37,986 nt of DNA, taken from the NCBI GenBank assembly GCA_020854115.1, contig JADZGC010000012.1:64301-102286 (forward strand). Reading direction: 5' to 3'. Source of the DNA: a bacterium. Lineage in GTDB: Bacteria > Patescibacteriota > Saccharimonadia > CAILAD01 > GCA-016700035. The notes below the pieces were generated by a model that was given only the letters and a program-made list of their open reading frames with translations, had not been told where the DNA came from and ran no database searches. Shown piece by piece: positions 24,867 to 31,950 of the stretch. Both the position numbers and the translations under genes were made by a program. Each line of letters starts with the position of its first letter. Within the stretch, counting starts at the first letter, position 1.

Positions 24867-25865
24867 ATGAAAAAAGCTCATGTTTCGAACAGTAAAAATT
24901 TCTGGCAAGCACTCGCCGAGAAGCAACAGCCGTTTTGTGCATTGGCACCGATGGATGATGTAACCGATCTCGTATTTCGTCAGCTTGTTACGGAGCTCGC
25001 GCCTGCGGATGTGTATTTTACTGAGTTTGCGAGTGTGGAAGGATTTTGTTCGCCCGGACGACACGCTGTGGAGCGACGATTACGCTTGGCTGATGGTGAA
25101 CAAGGCATCGTAGCGCAGATCTGGGGTACGATGCCCGAAAAATATAATCAGACAGCACAGCAGCTGAGCCAGCGGGGGTTTGTCGGGATTGACATCAATA
25201 TGGGTTGTCCAGTGCGTGACGTGATTAAGACTGGCGCTTGCTCGGGGTTGATACGCACGCCGGATCTGGCGGCAGAAATCATTGTTGCCACGAAGAAGGG
25301 TGCCGGTAATCTGCCAGTTAGCGTAAAGACCCGACTTGGGTTTACAGACGTAGACATCGAGGGTTGGCTTGGGTTCTTGCTCGAGCAAGATATCACTGCA
25401 CTGACTGTACATTTACGGACCGTGAGGGAACAGAGCAAGGTCGATGCACACTGGGAATTGGCTGATCAGATTGCTGCACTGCGAGATCGGATTGCGCCTC
25501 AGACTATCCTGATCATGAATGGCGATATCGCGGATCGTGCGGATGCGAAGCAGAAGCTCAGTGGCTCGGGTGTAGAGGGGGCGATGATCGGCCGTGGTAT
25601 TTTTCATAACCCATGGGCTTTCTCGCCTGAAGCGAGTGATCACTCGAAGTCAGATCGCATCGCGGCGCTTCTGCGTCACCTGGAGCTCTTTGAGCAGACG
25701 TGGACAGATGGTGAGAAACGGTTTGAGCCTCTGAAGCGATTCTTCAAAATTTACATTCAGGGTTTTGATGGCGCAGCCGAAATGCGTAATCAACTCATGG
25801 TGTGCAAGGATATTGTTCAGGCTCGCGGAATCTTAGATAAAAAAATTGCCCAGAACCGATTGTAG
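24867..25865 (+). CDS. dus: tRNA-dihydrouridine synthase
   Basis: 332 residues, an FMN-dependent TIM-barrel enzyme that reduces uridines in tRNA D-loops. LAPMDDVTDLVFR (usually MAGVTD) starts the barrel, and INMGCPV places the catalytic Cys at residue 114. SVKTRLGF, LTVHLRT (usually HGRT), MNGDI and IGRGIFHNPW are the phosphate and flavin-binding blocks. The subgroup (DusA, B or C) is not assigned. TAGACT (24852-24857) lies 9 nt before ATG and there is no Shine-Dalgarno site. Its 3' end overlaps the terminator of the opposing gene. Confidence 0.93.
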   Translation: MKKAHVSNSKNFWQALAEKQQPFCALAPMDDVTDLVFRQLVTELAPADVYFTEFASVEGFCSPGRHAVERRLRLADGEQGIVAQIWGTMPEKYNQTAQQLSQRGFVGIDINMGCPVRDVIKTGACSGLIRTPDLAAEIIVATKKGAGNLPVSVKTRLGFTDVDIEGWLGFLLEQDITALTVHLRTVREQSKVDAHWELADQIAALRDRIAPQTILIMNGDIADRADAKQKLSGSGVEGAMIGRGIFHNPWAFSPEASDHSKSDRIAALLRHLELFEQTWTDGEKRFEPLKRFFKIYIQGFDGAAEMRNQLMVCKDIVQARGILDKKIAQNRL

Positions 25866-25875
25866 GTTCCGGGGC
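25838..25875 (-). terminator. Terminator of the opposing zinc-ribbon gene, inside dus
   Basis: Read on the minus strand, GCCCCGGAACC pairs with GGTTCTGGGC and is followed by AATTTTTTTA. It starts right after the stop at 25876 and lies mostly within the last codons of dus. Confidence 0.65.
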
Positions 25876-26271
25876 TTAATCCATGCGGTCATTTTGCATG
25901 CAGAGGCATAGATCGTAGACATCATCGTCAAGTTTGGAAGAGTAGATCGTTGCGAGCATCTCTTCGAATTCTTCTGGTGAGATCTCAGGTGCCTCTTGAT
26001 ACAACGAAGACAACGTAATGATATGAGTACAAAACTCTGGGCTGTAGATGTCGCGAATATGCCCGTTGTGTTGTGCTCGCTTGAGCCGCCAGATTTCCAG
26101 CGTCGTAACGAGGTTACTATTGATCTGATTGCATGATGGGCAGCGCCAGAAGACCCAACCCTCGCGGTCTCGTCCGAGGCGCACAATCTCGATGAACTTG
26201 GCGCCGAAGAAGTAACGCTGCGTACATGGCAAATGTGAACAGATGAAATAACGTGGCGAACTAGCCAGCAA
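25876..26271 (-). CDS. Unknown Cys-containing protein
   Basis: 131 residues from TTG 26271. This start is preferred over the in-frame ATG at 26289 because that ATG is immediately followed by AAAGGAGGTG, a near-perfect ribosome site 5 nt before the TTG. Cys pairs at ICSHLPC and WRCPSCNQ look like a zinc ribbon; another CLC pair is near the C-terminus. The C-terminal third is acidic (SPEEFEEMLA, KLDDDVYD). No membrane helix. No family recognised. Confidence 0.6.
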   Translation of the reverse strand: MLASSPRYFICSHLPCTQRYFFGAKFIEIVRLGRDREGWVFWRCPSCNQINSNLVTTLEIWRLKRAQHNGHIRDIYSPEFCTHIITLSSLYQEAPEISPEEFEEMLATIYSSKLDDDVYDLCLCMQNDRMD

Positions 26272-26377
26272 GGTGCCACCTCCTTTCATAGTGTGATGAG
26301 GTCTGAGTGTTATTGTACATACTTTTAACTGTCCGGCAATGTATCACCGGCGATCTTATCGAGTTATGAATGCTTTC

Positions 26378-26386
26378 TGATACAAT
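26378..26386 (+). promoter_or_regulatory. Extended -10 for leaderless proS
   Basis: TGATACAAT combines a TGn extension with TACAAT (26381-26386). Exactly 6 nt separate it from ATG 26393, with no ribosome site, so +1 should be the A of ATG. Confidence 0.6.
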
Positions 26387-26392
26387 ACAGCT

Positions 26393-27664
26393 ATGCGACT
26401 GAGTCAACTTTTTACGAAAACCTCAAAAAATATCTCCGAAGAAACGGAGTCAATTAACGCGCGCTTACTCACTCGCGCTGGCTACATCAAGCAAGAAATT
26501 GCCGGGGTGTATAATTATTTGCCACTTGGTCTGCGCGTGCTCACTAAGATCGAGCAGATAGTACGCGAAGAAATGAACACCGTTGGTGTCGAGTTGCTTA
26601 TGCCGACACTCACGAGCCAAGAACGTTGGCGTGATACCGGTCGACTCGAAACAGTCGATGTAATCTTCGAGGCTCGCGGCGGAAATGAGGCGAGTCGAGA
26701 GAGAAATGATGCTACCTATATCGTCAATCCAACACACGAAGACGTGATTACCCCAATACTCAAGGAGTTCGTCGCGAGTTATAAAGATTTACCTCGGGCT
26801 GTCTATCAGATACAGACGAAGTTTCGTAATGAGGCACGAGCTAAGTCGGGTCTCTTGCGCGGAAGAGAATTTCGTATGAAGGATCTCTATAGCTTCCATC
26901 GTGACGAAGCCGATCTGAAGGAATTCTACGAGGCGATAAAGCCTGTCTACATGCGCGTGTATCAGCGGCTTGGGCTTGGAGCGGATACATTTCTTTGCTA
27001 TGCCTCGGGAGGTGATTTTACCGATGATTATTCACACGAGTTTCAAGTCGTACTGCCAGCCGGCGAGGATACAATTTATCTCGATCGAGCAAATAAGATA
27101 GCCTACAACAAAGAAGTCACAACCCCAGAGGATGCTGAAAAACTCGGTGTGGACTTTAGTGCACTCGAAGAAGTCACCGCTAGTGAGGCCGGCAATATCT
27201 TTCCGCTTGGCACGAAATACTCGAAGGCACTGGGCTTTGAGTATACGGATGAGAAAAATGAACGCCATCCGGTATGGATGGGTAGTTATGGTATCGGGAC
27301 GAGTCGCTTGATCGGGATCATTGCTGAGAAATTTGCTGACGAAAAGGGTCTAGCGTGGCCAGGAGCCGTTGCTCCGTATCGGTATCATCTAGTGGTGCTC
27401 GGGGGCGAGGATGCACACAAGGCCGCATCAGAGCTTTATGAAGACTTGGGGGTCGATGAAGTATTGTTTGACGACCGAGCGGATCTTTCTGCAGGAGGTA
27501 AGTTTGCTGACGCGGAGCTCATCGGTTGCCCGATTCGGCTTGTCATTTCTGACAAAACGCTTCAGCATGGAGAAGTCGAAGTCATGAGTCGACGTGGACT
27601 ATTCACCCAGCATAACGTGGAGCTCATCAATGCCAAGCACAAACTCGCCGAGCTCAACGCCTAG
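26393..27664 (+). CDS. proS: Prolyl-tRNA synthetase, short form without editing insertion
   Basis: 423 residues. Class II core: motif 1 region around GVYNYLPLGLRVL, motif 2 FRNEARAKSGLLRGREFRMKD (about 144-164), and motif 3 GSYGIGTSRLIGII. A C-terminal anticodon-binding domain follows (YHLVVLGGED to the end). The roughly 180-residue INS editing domain that typical bacterial ProRS carries between motifs 2 and 3 is absent, making it like the mitochondrial/alphaproteobacterial short form. Proofreading of Ala-tRNA-Pro would need another factor. Leaderless-type start. Confidence 0.97.
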   Translation: MRLSQLFTKTSKNISEETESINARLLTRAGYIKQEIAGVYNYLPLGLRVLTKIEQIVREEMNTVGVELLMPTLTSQERWRDTGRLETVDVIFEARGGNEASRERNDATYIVNPTHEDVITPILKEFVASYKDLPRAVYQIQTKFRNEARAKSGLLRGREFRMKDLYSFHRDEADLKEFYEAIKPVYMRVYQRLGLGADTFLCYASGGDFTDDYSHEFQVVLPAGEDTIYLDRANKIAYNKEVTTPEDAEKLGVDFSALEEVTASEAGNIFPLGTKYSKALGFEYTDEKNERHPVWMGSYGIGTSRLIGIIAEKFADEKGLAWPGAVAPYRYHLVVLGGEDAHKAASELYEDLGVDEVLFDDRADLSAGGKFADAELIGCPIRLVISDKTLQHGEVEVMSRRGLFTQHNVELINAKHKLAELNA

Positions 27665-27890
27665 TTTCAAGACAGGGGTTTACGAACACTACAAGGGTCA
27701 GCGCTATCTCGTGCTTTTTGTAGCTATGCTTGAATCAAATCTCGAGCCGCACGTTGTCTATGTGTCGCTCTACGACATGCCCAAAGCCCCAGGCAAGATT
27801 TGGCTACGGCCACTTGATGATTTCACTGCATCAATGACGGTCGAGGGAGTCATTCGCCCACGCTTCAAGTATATTGGCCCGGCTGTCTAG
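27630..27890 (+). CDS. DUF1653 family protein
   Basis: 86 residues from ATG 27630, which follows GGAG (27619-27622) by 7 nt and overlaps the last 35 nt of proS in another frame. The core GVYEHYKGQRYLVLFVAM...VVYVSLYD and KIWLRPLDDF...RPRFKYIG matches DUF1653, a small beta-rich domain of unknown role. The 20-residue Ser/Thr/Pro-rich N-terminus is the part that overlaps proS. Likely co-transcribed with proS. Confidence 0.8.
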   Translation: MPSTNSPSSTPSFKTGVYEHYKGQRYLVLFVAMLESNLEPHVVYVSLYDMPKAPGKIWLRPLDDFTASMTVEGVIRPRFKYIGPAV

Positions 27891-27921
27891 CTTGCAGCCG
27901 CTCGTGAATAGTCTCAAACCA

Positions 27922-27971
27922 GCCCTAAGCTTGCCATCCGCTGCCAGCTTAGGGCATAATACGCCTAAGCT
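27922..27971 (+). promoter_or_regulatory. Promoter embedded in a 10-bp inverted repeat
   Basis: GCCCTAAGCT (27922-27931) and AGCTTAGGGC (27946-27955) are a perfect inverted repeat with a 14-nt spacer; GCCTAAGCT recurs at 27963-27971. A promoter TTGCCA (27931-27936), 18 nt, CATAAT (27955-27960) is laid over it. No T-run follows, so an operator is more likely than a terminator. Confidence 0.5.
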
Positions 27972-28001
27972 ATAGAACAGATATATTTAAGGAGGGAAAA
28001 C

Positions 28002-28409
28002 ATGGAACCAGTCACTATTAATCTTTGGGGTGTACTCGCTGCGACGGCTTTTTCGATGATCGTTGGCGCCGTTTGGTATGGGCCACTACTTGGCAAAGAG
28101 TGGATGAAACTGGTCAACAAAACGCAAGAAGATCTGTCGAAGTCTGGCGGACAGATTTATCTCGTGACAATGCTTTGTTGGTTGCTCGTGAGCTATGTGC
28201 TAGCTCTATTTGTGCAGTATGTAGCAGCTGATACCTGGGTAGAAGGCGCTGTGACTGGATTCTGGATTTGGGCTGGTTTTATCTTCCCGACTCATGTGAT
28301 CCACACGCTGTTTGCTGGCCGCAGCAAGAAGCTTGTTGCAATTGATCTGGGCTATACCTTGGTCGCCATGATTGGGATGGGTATTATCCTTGTAGCACTA
28401 CCTAATTAG
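28002..28409 (+). CDS. DUF1761 membrane protein
   Basis: 135 residues with about four membrane helices. The family hallmark GAVWYGPLLGKEWMKL is at residues about 23-38, followed by a helical segment, GAVTGFWIWAGFI and a C-terminal helix. AAGGAGGG lies 5-6 nt before ATG 28002, one of the strongest ribosome sites in the window. The function of the family is unknown. It heads a likely two-gene unit with the MFS transporter 25 bp downstream. Confidence 0.85.
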   Translation: MEPVTINLWGVLAATAFSMIVGAVWYGPLLGKEWMKLVNKTQEDLSKSGGQIYLVTMLCWLLVSYVLALFVQYVAADTWVEGAVTGFWIWAGFIFPTHVIHTLFAGRSKKLVAIDLGYTLVAMIGMGIILVALPN

Positions 28410-28434
28410 CACTATCTTAAGCGCGTAGTCATCG

Positions 28435-29598
28435 ATGAGCCAGCACTTCGCCGTACCGGGTTATAACTTATTGCGCTATTTGCGCAATCGTGAGCTTGAT
28501 GAACTGTATATCGCTACTTTCCTCAAGACCCTGGCTCGTAGTTTGGTGTTAGTATTTATACCGATTTATCTCCTAACGATTGGCTTCTCAGTCCGTTTTA
28601 TCGCGCTCTTCTATCTCATAGAGTTTATCGGTATGCTGATCGCAACGCCTGTTGGGCTTGTGCTCAATCATAAGCTTGGCGTGAAGAAAACCATGGCCGC
28701 GGCTGACATTCTCTTTATTGGCTATATGTTTTCGGTGAGCGTACTCAAGCAAGTAGGTGGGTATCTAGTGTTGCCGACGCTTCTCTTTGCCTTTGCTGCA
28801 GGCTTGTTTTGGGCTGCGTATCATGTGGACTTCACGAAAAGCGTAGACAGGCAGGCGGAGGGTAGGGAGATATCCTTAACCAAAGCAGTGGTTATCTTGG
28901 CGTCTGCACTGGGGCCATTAGCTGGCTCACTTGTTATCGTCAGCTCCTCATTTGCCTCATCGTTTTATGTGGCTGCAGTTATGACGGTACTCGCAATACT
29001 GCCGTTGTTTATGACAAAAGATATCAAGACTCCAAAGCCACAGTTTTCATGGCGGAGGCTTAAGCGGGCGGACGTGGCTGAGAAGGGTTGGGCATATGTG
29101 GCATTTGGTGCGATGCAGATTGCTACTGAGACGTTTTGGCCGCTCTATATCTATCTCGCGCTGAAGAGTGTGGTCGAGGTTGGTGCAGTCTTTACCGTGA
29201 CGTCCCTCATGATGATCGGTGTGGTGGTGTGGTTTGGGAGGCGAGTAGATCGCAATCCAAAAAAAGCGATTACCTTTGGAGTGCTATTGCATGCTCCAAG
29301 CTGGTTGATCCGAATCCTGGCTTTTTCGCCGATCGGAGTATTTTTACTCAACGCATACAGTCAGCTCAGTTATCATTTGCTTGATGAGTCATTCGAAAAG
29401 GTTGTCTATGCTGAAGCTAAACAGTCATCCGACATATCAAATTACTTTTTGTTTCGTCAGATCTTCATTGCTCTTGGACGGTTTTTGGTCTGCACAGTCG
29501 TCTTTTTGACAGGCAAGATCGAAGTCGGATTTTTGTTTACCTTCATAGCAGTACCTCTCTATCTGGGATTGCGCGAAAAAGCTCAACATACAGTCTAA
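28435..29598 (+). CDS. MFS-type transporter
   Basis: 387 residues, almost entirely hydrophobic, with roughly 11-12 membrane helices in two halves split by a basic loop (TKDIKTPKPQFSWRRLKRAD). The interhelix loops carry basic residues (NHKLGVKKT, FGRRVDRNPKK) at the places of the MFS A-motif. No substrate signature is recognised. ATG 28435 has no ribosome site and is 25 bp after the DUF1761 stop, so translation may depend on the upstream gene. Confidence 0.82.
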   Translation: MSQHFAVPGYNLLRYLRNRELDELYIATFLKTLARSLVLVFIPIYLLTIGFSVRFIALFYLIEFIGMLIATPVGLVLNHKLGVKKTMAAADILFIGYMFSVSVLKQVGGYLVLPTLLFAFAAGLFWAAYHVDFTKSVDRQAEGREISLTKAVVILASALGPLAGSLVIVSSSFASSFYVAAVMTVLAILPLFMTKDIKTPKPQFSWRRLKRADVAEKGWAYVAFGAMQIATETFWPLYIYLALKSVVEVGAVFTVTSLMMIGVVVWFGRRVDRNPKKAITFGVLLHAPSWLIRILAFSPIGVFLLNAYSQLSYHLLDESFEKVVYAEAKQSSDISNYFLFRQIFIALGRFLVCTVVFLTGKIEVGFLFTFIAVPLYLGLREKAQHTV

Positions 29599-29650
29599 GA
29601 ATCTGCATAAAACCGAACAACATGTGAGATTTTTCACCGATTTCTCAGAC

Positions 29651-29670
29651 TTCGCATGCGAATATATAGT
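29651..29670 (+). promoter_or_regulatory. Palindrome and -10 before the small basic protein
   Basis: The 12-bp perfect palindrome TTCGCATGCGAA (29651-29662) abuts a -10-like TATAGT (29665-29670). A repressor site overlapping the promoter is possible; the -35 region is weak. Confidence 0.35.
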
Positions 29671-29694
29671 CACGGTAAGACGAAAGGAGGTTTT

Positions 29695-29853
29695 ATGAAA
29701 AAACTAACCCGTCGCAACCGAAGAGCACCAAAAAATCTAGTACACGACATGCGCACGATCGATGAGCTGTTGGATGAGATGGCGACCAAATGGGCTCTTA
29801 AGGCCGAGCGCTTAAACGCGCTAAAACTCAAACAGCGACAAATAGCTCGCTAA
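29695..29853 (+). CDS. 52-aa basic protein of unknown function
   Basis: ATG 29695 follows AAAGGAGG with a 4-5 nt gap, an excellent ribosome site; the frame is open a little further upstream but without signals. The product starts MKKLTRRNRRAPKN, is strongly basic and probably two-helical, with an acidic patch (TIDELLDEMA) in the middle. Possibly RNA- or DNA-binding. It does not match a ribosomal protein that I recognise. Followed within 20 bp by a hairpin that may be part of the same transcript. Confidence 0.65.
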   Translation: MKKLTRRNRRAPKNLVHDMRTIDELLDEMATKWALKAERLNALKLKQRQIAR

Positions 29854-29871
29854 AGGCCTTCCTTAAAGGGG

Positions 29872-29920
29872 CGCGGGACAAATATCAGACGTAGGAAAGC
29901 AGCCTCGTCTTGTCCACGCG
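29872..29920 (+). ncRNA. Long hairpin, structured RNA candidate
   Basis: CGCGGGACAA (29872-29881) pairs with TTGTCC-A-CGCG (29910-29920, one bulged A). Inside it, GACG/CGTC (29888-29891, 29906-29909) and AGG/CCT (29893-29895, 29903-29905) extend the helix to a 7-nt loop AAAGCAG, about 17 bp in all. No T-run follows directly; the terminator is about 50 bp downstream. Could be a 3' UTR element or a small RNA. Confidence 0.35.
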
Positions 29921-29965
29921 GAATCATTCCTTCATTTTATATCGATACACACATCTATGCTGACA

Positions 29966-29992
29966 ACCCACCGACGAGCCGGTGGGTTTCTT
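29966..29992 (+). terminator. Rho-independent terminator
   Basis: CCCACCG (29967-29973) and CGGTGGG (29980-29986) form a perfect 7-bp stem followed by TTTCTTGTTT. It ends the transcript of the 52-aa protein and hairpin. Confidence 0.85.
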
Positions 29993-30034
29993 GTTTGGCA
30001 CATAAAATGTGTTTTAAAAAAAGGTCCGAAATAC

Positions 30035-30063
30035 TTGCGTTTATACTATTTTCGTCGTACTCT
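30035..30063 (+). promoter_or_regulatory. Promoter for the leader ORF and three-gene operon
   Basis: TTGCGT (30035-30040), 17-nt spacer, TACTCT (30058-30063). The -10 ends 6 nt before ATG 30070, predicting a transcript that starts at that ATG. Confidence 0.6.
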
Positions 30064-30069
30064 AGTTCC

Positions 30070-30156
30070 ATGAGTCGTCTGCAAGCTGTCATTACAATTA
30101 TCGTCAACAAGCTCCTCCGCAAAGAGGCGCCTGTTTACGTCCGTATTGACGACTAA
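30070..30156 (+). CDS. 28-aa leaderless ORF, probable leader peptide
   Basis: Starts MSRLQAVITIIVNKLLRKEAP and ends YVRIDD, rich in Ile, Val and Leu. It has no ribosome site and would be translated from the first base of the mRNA. Its codons for Lys-Glu-Ala contain GAGGCGC (30124-30130), identical to the 3' arm and complementary to the 5' arm (30186-30192) of the terminator behind it. Translation could therefore decide between terminator and antiterminator folding. It could alternatively be an independent small protein. Confidence 0.5.
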   Translation: MSRLQAVITIIVNKLLRKEAPVYVRIDD

Positions 30157-30183
30157 CGATTCGATCAATCGAAGACGAAGCAC

Positions 30184-30210
30184 AAGCGCCTCACCCCGAG
30201 GCGCTTTTTG
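30184..30210 (+). terminator. Terminator/attenuator upstream of the three-gene operon
   Basis: AAGCGCCTC (30184-30192) and GAGGCGCTT (30198-30206) form a perfect 9-bp stem with loop ACCCC, followed by TTTG and TTTTC. It stands between the leader ORF and the first operon gene (30250), with no clear promoter after it, so read-through would control that operon. Confidence 0.8.
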
Positions 30211-30249
30211 TTTTCGAACCCGCACCTACACAAAACCAAGAGGAGCATC

Positions 30250-30570
30250 ATGCAGGTCTTTAGAGTGACAGTAATCCCCAGGTCGGACAGTGACTGGTCG
30301 GATGATCCGTACGAATGGGCGAGACGATTGATTGTTCAAGATCGTGATTTCCGCGAGCGTGGACGAGCAACAACGCTGGAATGTGGTATCGAGTTGCCGA
30401 GCGTTGACGGCGTTGAACGGCCTCGAACTCATGCCGAGTGCGAGGAATTTGCGCATGCAATCGTGTGGCTGGGTTGGCTGCTGCTGCATGGCTGTGTGGC
30501 TGGCTACATTATGACGATCGATAACTATTGCATCTCATCAATACTCTCGAACTGGGTGGCGTGGACATGA
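30250..30570 (+). CDS. Unknown protein, operon gene 1
   Basis: 106 residues from ATG 30250 with AGGAG (30241-30245) just upstream. It starts MQVFRVTVIPRSDSDWSDDP and includes EWARRLIVQDRDF, a Glu/Cys-bearing strand TTLECGIELP, THAECEEFAHAIVWLGWLLL and YIMTIDNYC. An alpha/beta layout (strand, helix, strand, helix, strand) is plausible. The WLGWLLLHGC stretch is hydrophobic but short. No family recognised. The TGA overlaps the ATG of the next gene as ATGA. Confidence 0.6.
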   Translation: MQVFRVTVIPRSDSDWSDDPYEWARRLIVQDRDFRERGRATTLECGIELPSVDGVERPRTHAECEEFAHAIVWLGWLLLHGCVAGYIMTIDNYCISSILSNWVAWT

Positions 30571-30815
30571 ACGCCGTATTGCAGCTGACGGATCGGAGTA
30601 GCTTCCCTCTGGCAGCGTGCCCACTTTCAGCTTGTGAGCAGATCGTTGATATGCTCACCGCGAAAGGGATCGCCTATTCCGACGTCCGGCATCGTGACGG
30701 TAAAGTATTTCGGATTCATTTTGCAAGCCTGGAGCAAGCGTATGATGCGTTTGCTCGACTGCGAATCTATTACATCCTCGATTACCCGAAATTGCTGGAA
30801 GGAGCCATCAGATGA
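30567..30815 (+). CDS. Unknown protein, operon gene 2
   Basis: 82 residues from ATG 30567, sharing ATGA with the stop of gene 1, so translation is probably coupled. The pattern CEQIVDMLTAKGIAYSDVRH, VFRIHFASLEQAYDAFARL suggests a ferredoxin-like beta-alpha-beta fold of the size of ACT or RNA-binding domains, but no family is recognised. Its stop again overlaps the next start as ATGA. Confidence 0.6.
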   Translation: MNAVLQLTDRSSFPLAACPLSACEQIVDMLTAKGIAYSDVRHRDGKVFRIHFASLEQAYDAFARLRIYYILDYPKLLEGAIR

Positions 30816-31042
30816 GCAAGAAGGCAAGTGGGCATGGTGATAGGTGCGTGGTGACCATCCATGCACGCAAGCGGGACATCGGCAATCTGCGCCGTCGCAT
30901 CGAAGCGGCGTTTCGCAGTGACTGTAGTCGAATGTCGATCCGGCCTGGCGATGGTTGGCTGCGAGTGACGTGTCAGCCTGAACATGTTGAGCCGCTGAGC
31001 GAGCTAGCCAGAGATGTCGGCGCGCAGCTCAAGGTAGTGTGA
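30812..31042 (+). CDS. Unknown protein, operon gene 3
   Basis: 76 residues from ATG 30812, with GGAAGGAG 7 nt upstream inside gene 2 and an ATGA overlap. A basic N-terminus (MSKKASGHGDR) precedes CVVTIHARKRDIGNLRRRIEAAF, WLRVTCQPEHVEPLSELARDVG and AQLKVV, again a probable beta-alpha-beta-beta-alpha-beta small domain. It looks like gene 2 in size and predicted fold, so the two may be distant paralogs. No function assigned. Confidence 0.6.
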   Translation: MSKKASGHGDRCVVTIHARKRDIGNLRRRIEAAFRSDCSRMSIRPGDGWLRVTCQPEHVEPLSELARDVGAQLKVV

Positions 31043-31062
31043 CGTACTCCACGTGATGTACG

Positions 31063-31096
31063 GCTGCTTCAGGGATATCCCCTGGAGCAGCTTTTT
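31063..31096 (+). terminator. Strong terminator of the three-gene operon
   Basis: GCTGCTTCAGGG (31063-31074) pairs with CCCTGGAGCAGC (31080-31091) with one G-T wobble and is followed by TTTTT. The xth -10 hexamer starts 3 nt after it. Confidence 0.92.
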
Positions 31097-31098
31097 CG

Positions 31099-31104
31099 TA
31101 TACT
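31099..31104 (+). promoter_or_regulatory. -10 hexamer for leaderless xth
   Basis: TATACT ends 6 nt before ATG 31111. There is no Shine-Dalgarno site and no recognisable -35, which would fall in the preceding terminator hairpin. Confidence 0.5.
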
Positions 31105-31110
31105 GGTAGC

Positions 31111-31914
31111 ATGTCTACAATCAAGATTTATTCATGGAATGTAAATGGCATTCGTGCCGTGCTCAAGAAAGACGTTTTTAAGCCCTTTATCGAGGCTCAT
31201 CAACCAGATATATTATGCCTGCAAGAAACTAAGGCGCAGCAAGGACAAGCAGAAGTCGATTTGCCTGAGTATGAGGAGTTGTGGAACTCGGCAACTCGTC
31301 CAGGGTATTCGGGGACTGCAATATTTACGAAGGTCAAGCCCGTAGGGGTACTGTATGGATTCCCAGACGATATAGCCAAGAAGTACGAGCTTGAGGATTC
31401 TTATGGCGATGCATCTACTGAGGGGCGCGTACTCGCTGCTGAGTTTGAAAAGTTTTATGTGGTGACGGTCTACACGCCAAACGCCAAAGACGATTTATCA
31501 CGAGTGCCATTGCGTGAGAAGCATTGGGACCCGGCCTTTCTCGAGTATTGTCAGCAGCTTGAGAAGAAGAAGCCAGTAGTCTTCTGTGGCGATCTGAATG
31601 TAGCCCACACCGAGGACGATCTGGCTCGTCCAAAGCCAAATATCGGCAAGAAAGGCTTTACCTATGAAGAGCGTGCCGGATTTGATGCTTTTGTGAAGGC
31701 GGGTTTTGTGGACACTTTGCGATTGTTTAAAGAAGGCAATGGTTTTTACACTTGGTGGTCACACTTTGGAGGTGCGCGCGCCCGCAATGTCGGTTGGCGG
31801 ATTGATTATGTGCTTGTTTCGAGTAGCCTGAAAGACAAAGTAATTTCGGCTGAGATCCATCCCGACGTGATGGGTTCCGATCATTGCCCAGTTAGTATCG
31901 AGCTAGAGGCATAA
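31111..31914 (+). CDS. xth: Exodeoxyribonuclease III
   Basis: 267 residues, the usual length for the ExoIII/Ape1 AP-endonuclease family of base excision repair. Catalytic blocks are intact: YSWNVNGIRA (Asn10, Asn12), LCLQETK (metal-binding Glu39), YSGTAIFTK, VVFCGDLNVAH with Asp and Asn of the active site, GWRIDYVLVS and MGSDHCPV with the terminal Asp-His pair. Cytosolic. Single-gene transcript facing the opposing cmk gene. Confidence 0.96.
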   Translation: MSTIKIYSWNVNGIRAVLKKDVFKPFIEAHQPDILCLQETKAQQGQAEVDLPEYEELWNSATRPGYSGTAIFTKVKPVGVLYGFPDDIAKKYELEDSYGDASTEGRVLAAEFEKFYVVTVYTPNAKDDLSRVPLREKHWDPAFLEYCQQLEKKKPVVFCGDLNVAHTEDDLARPKPNIGKKGFTYEERAGFDAFVKAGFVDTLRLFKEGNGFYTWWSHFGGARARNVGWRIDYVLVSSSLKDKVISAEIHPDVMGSDHCPVSIELEA

Positions 31915-31944
31915 AAGAAAACACCCCCGACCGAAGTCGGGGGG
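31910..31944 (-). terminator. Terminator of cmk on the minus strand
   Basis: CCCCCGAC (31924-31931) and GTCGGGGG (31936-31943) form a strong stem. The T-run (GTGTTTTCTTTT) follows on the minus strand, so it mainly ends cmk and reaches the xth stop codon. Confidence 0.8.
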
Positions 31945-31950
31945 ACTATG

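Noticed and set aside
29872-29920. Signal recognition particle RNA
   Set aside because: GGAAAGCAGCC superficially resembles the SRP core, but the GNRA-type tetraloop and the symmetric internal loop cannot be formed in the right order; the bases pair as a different hairpin.
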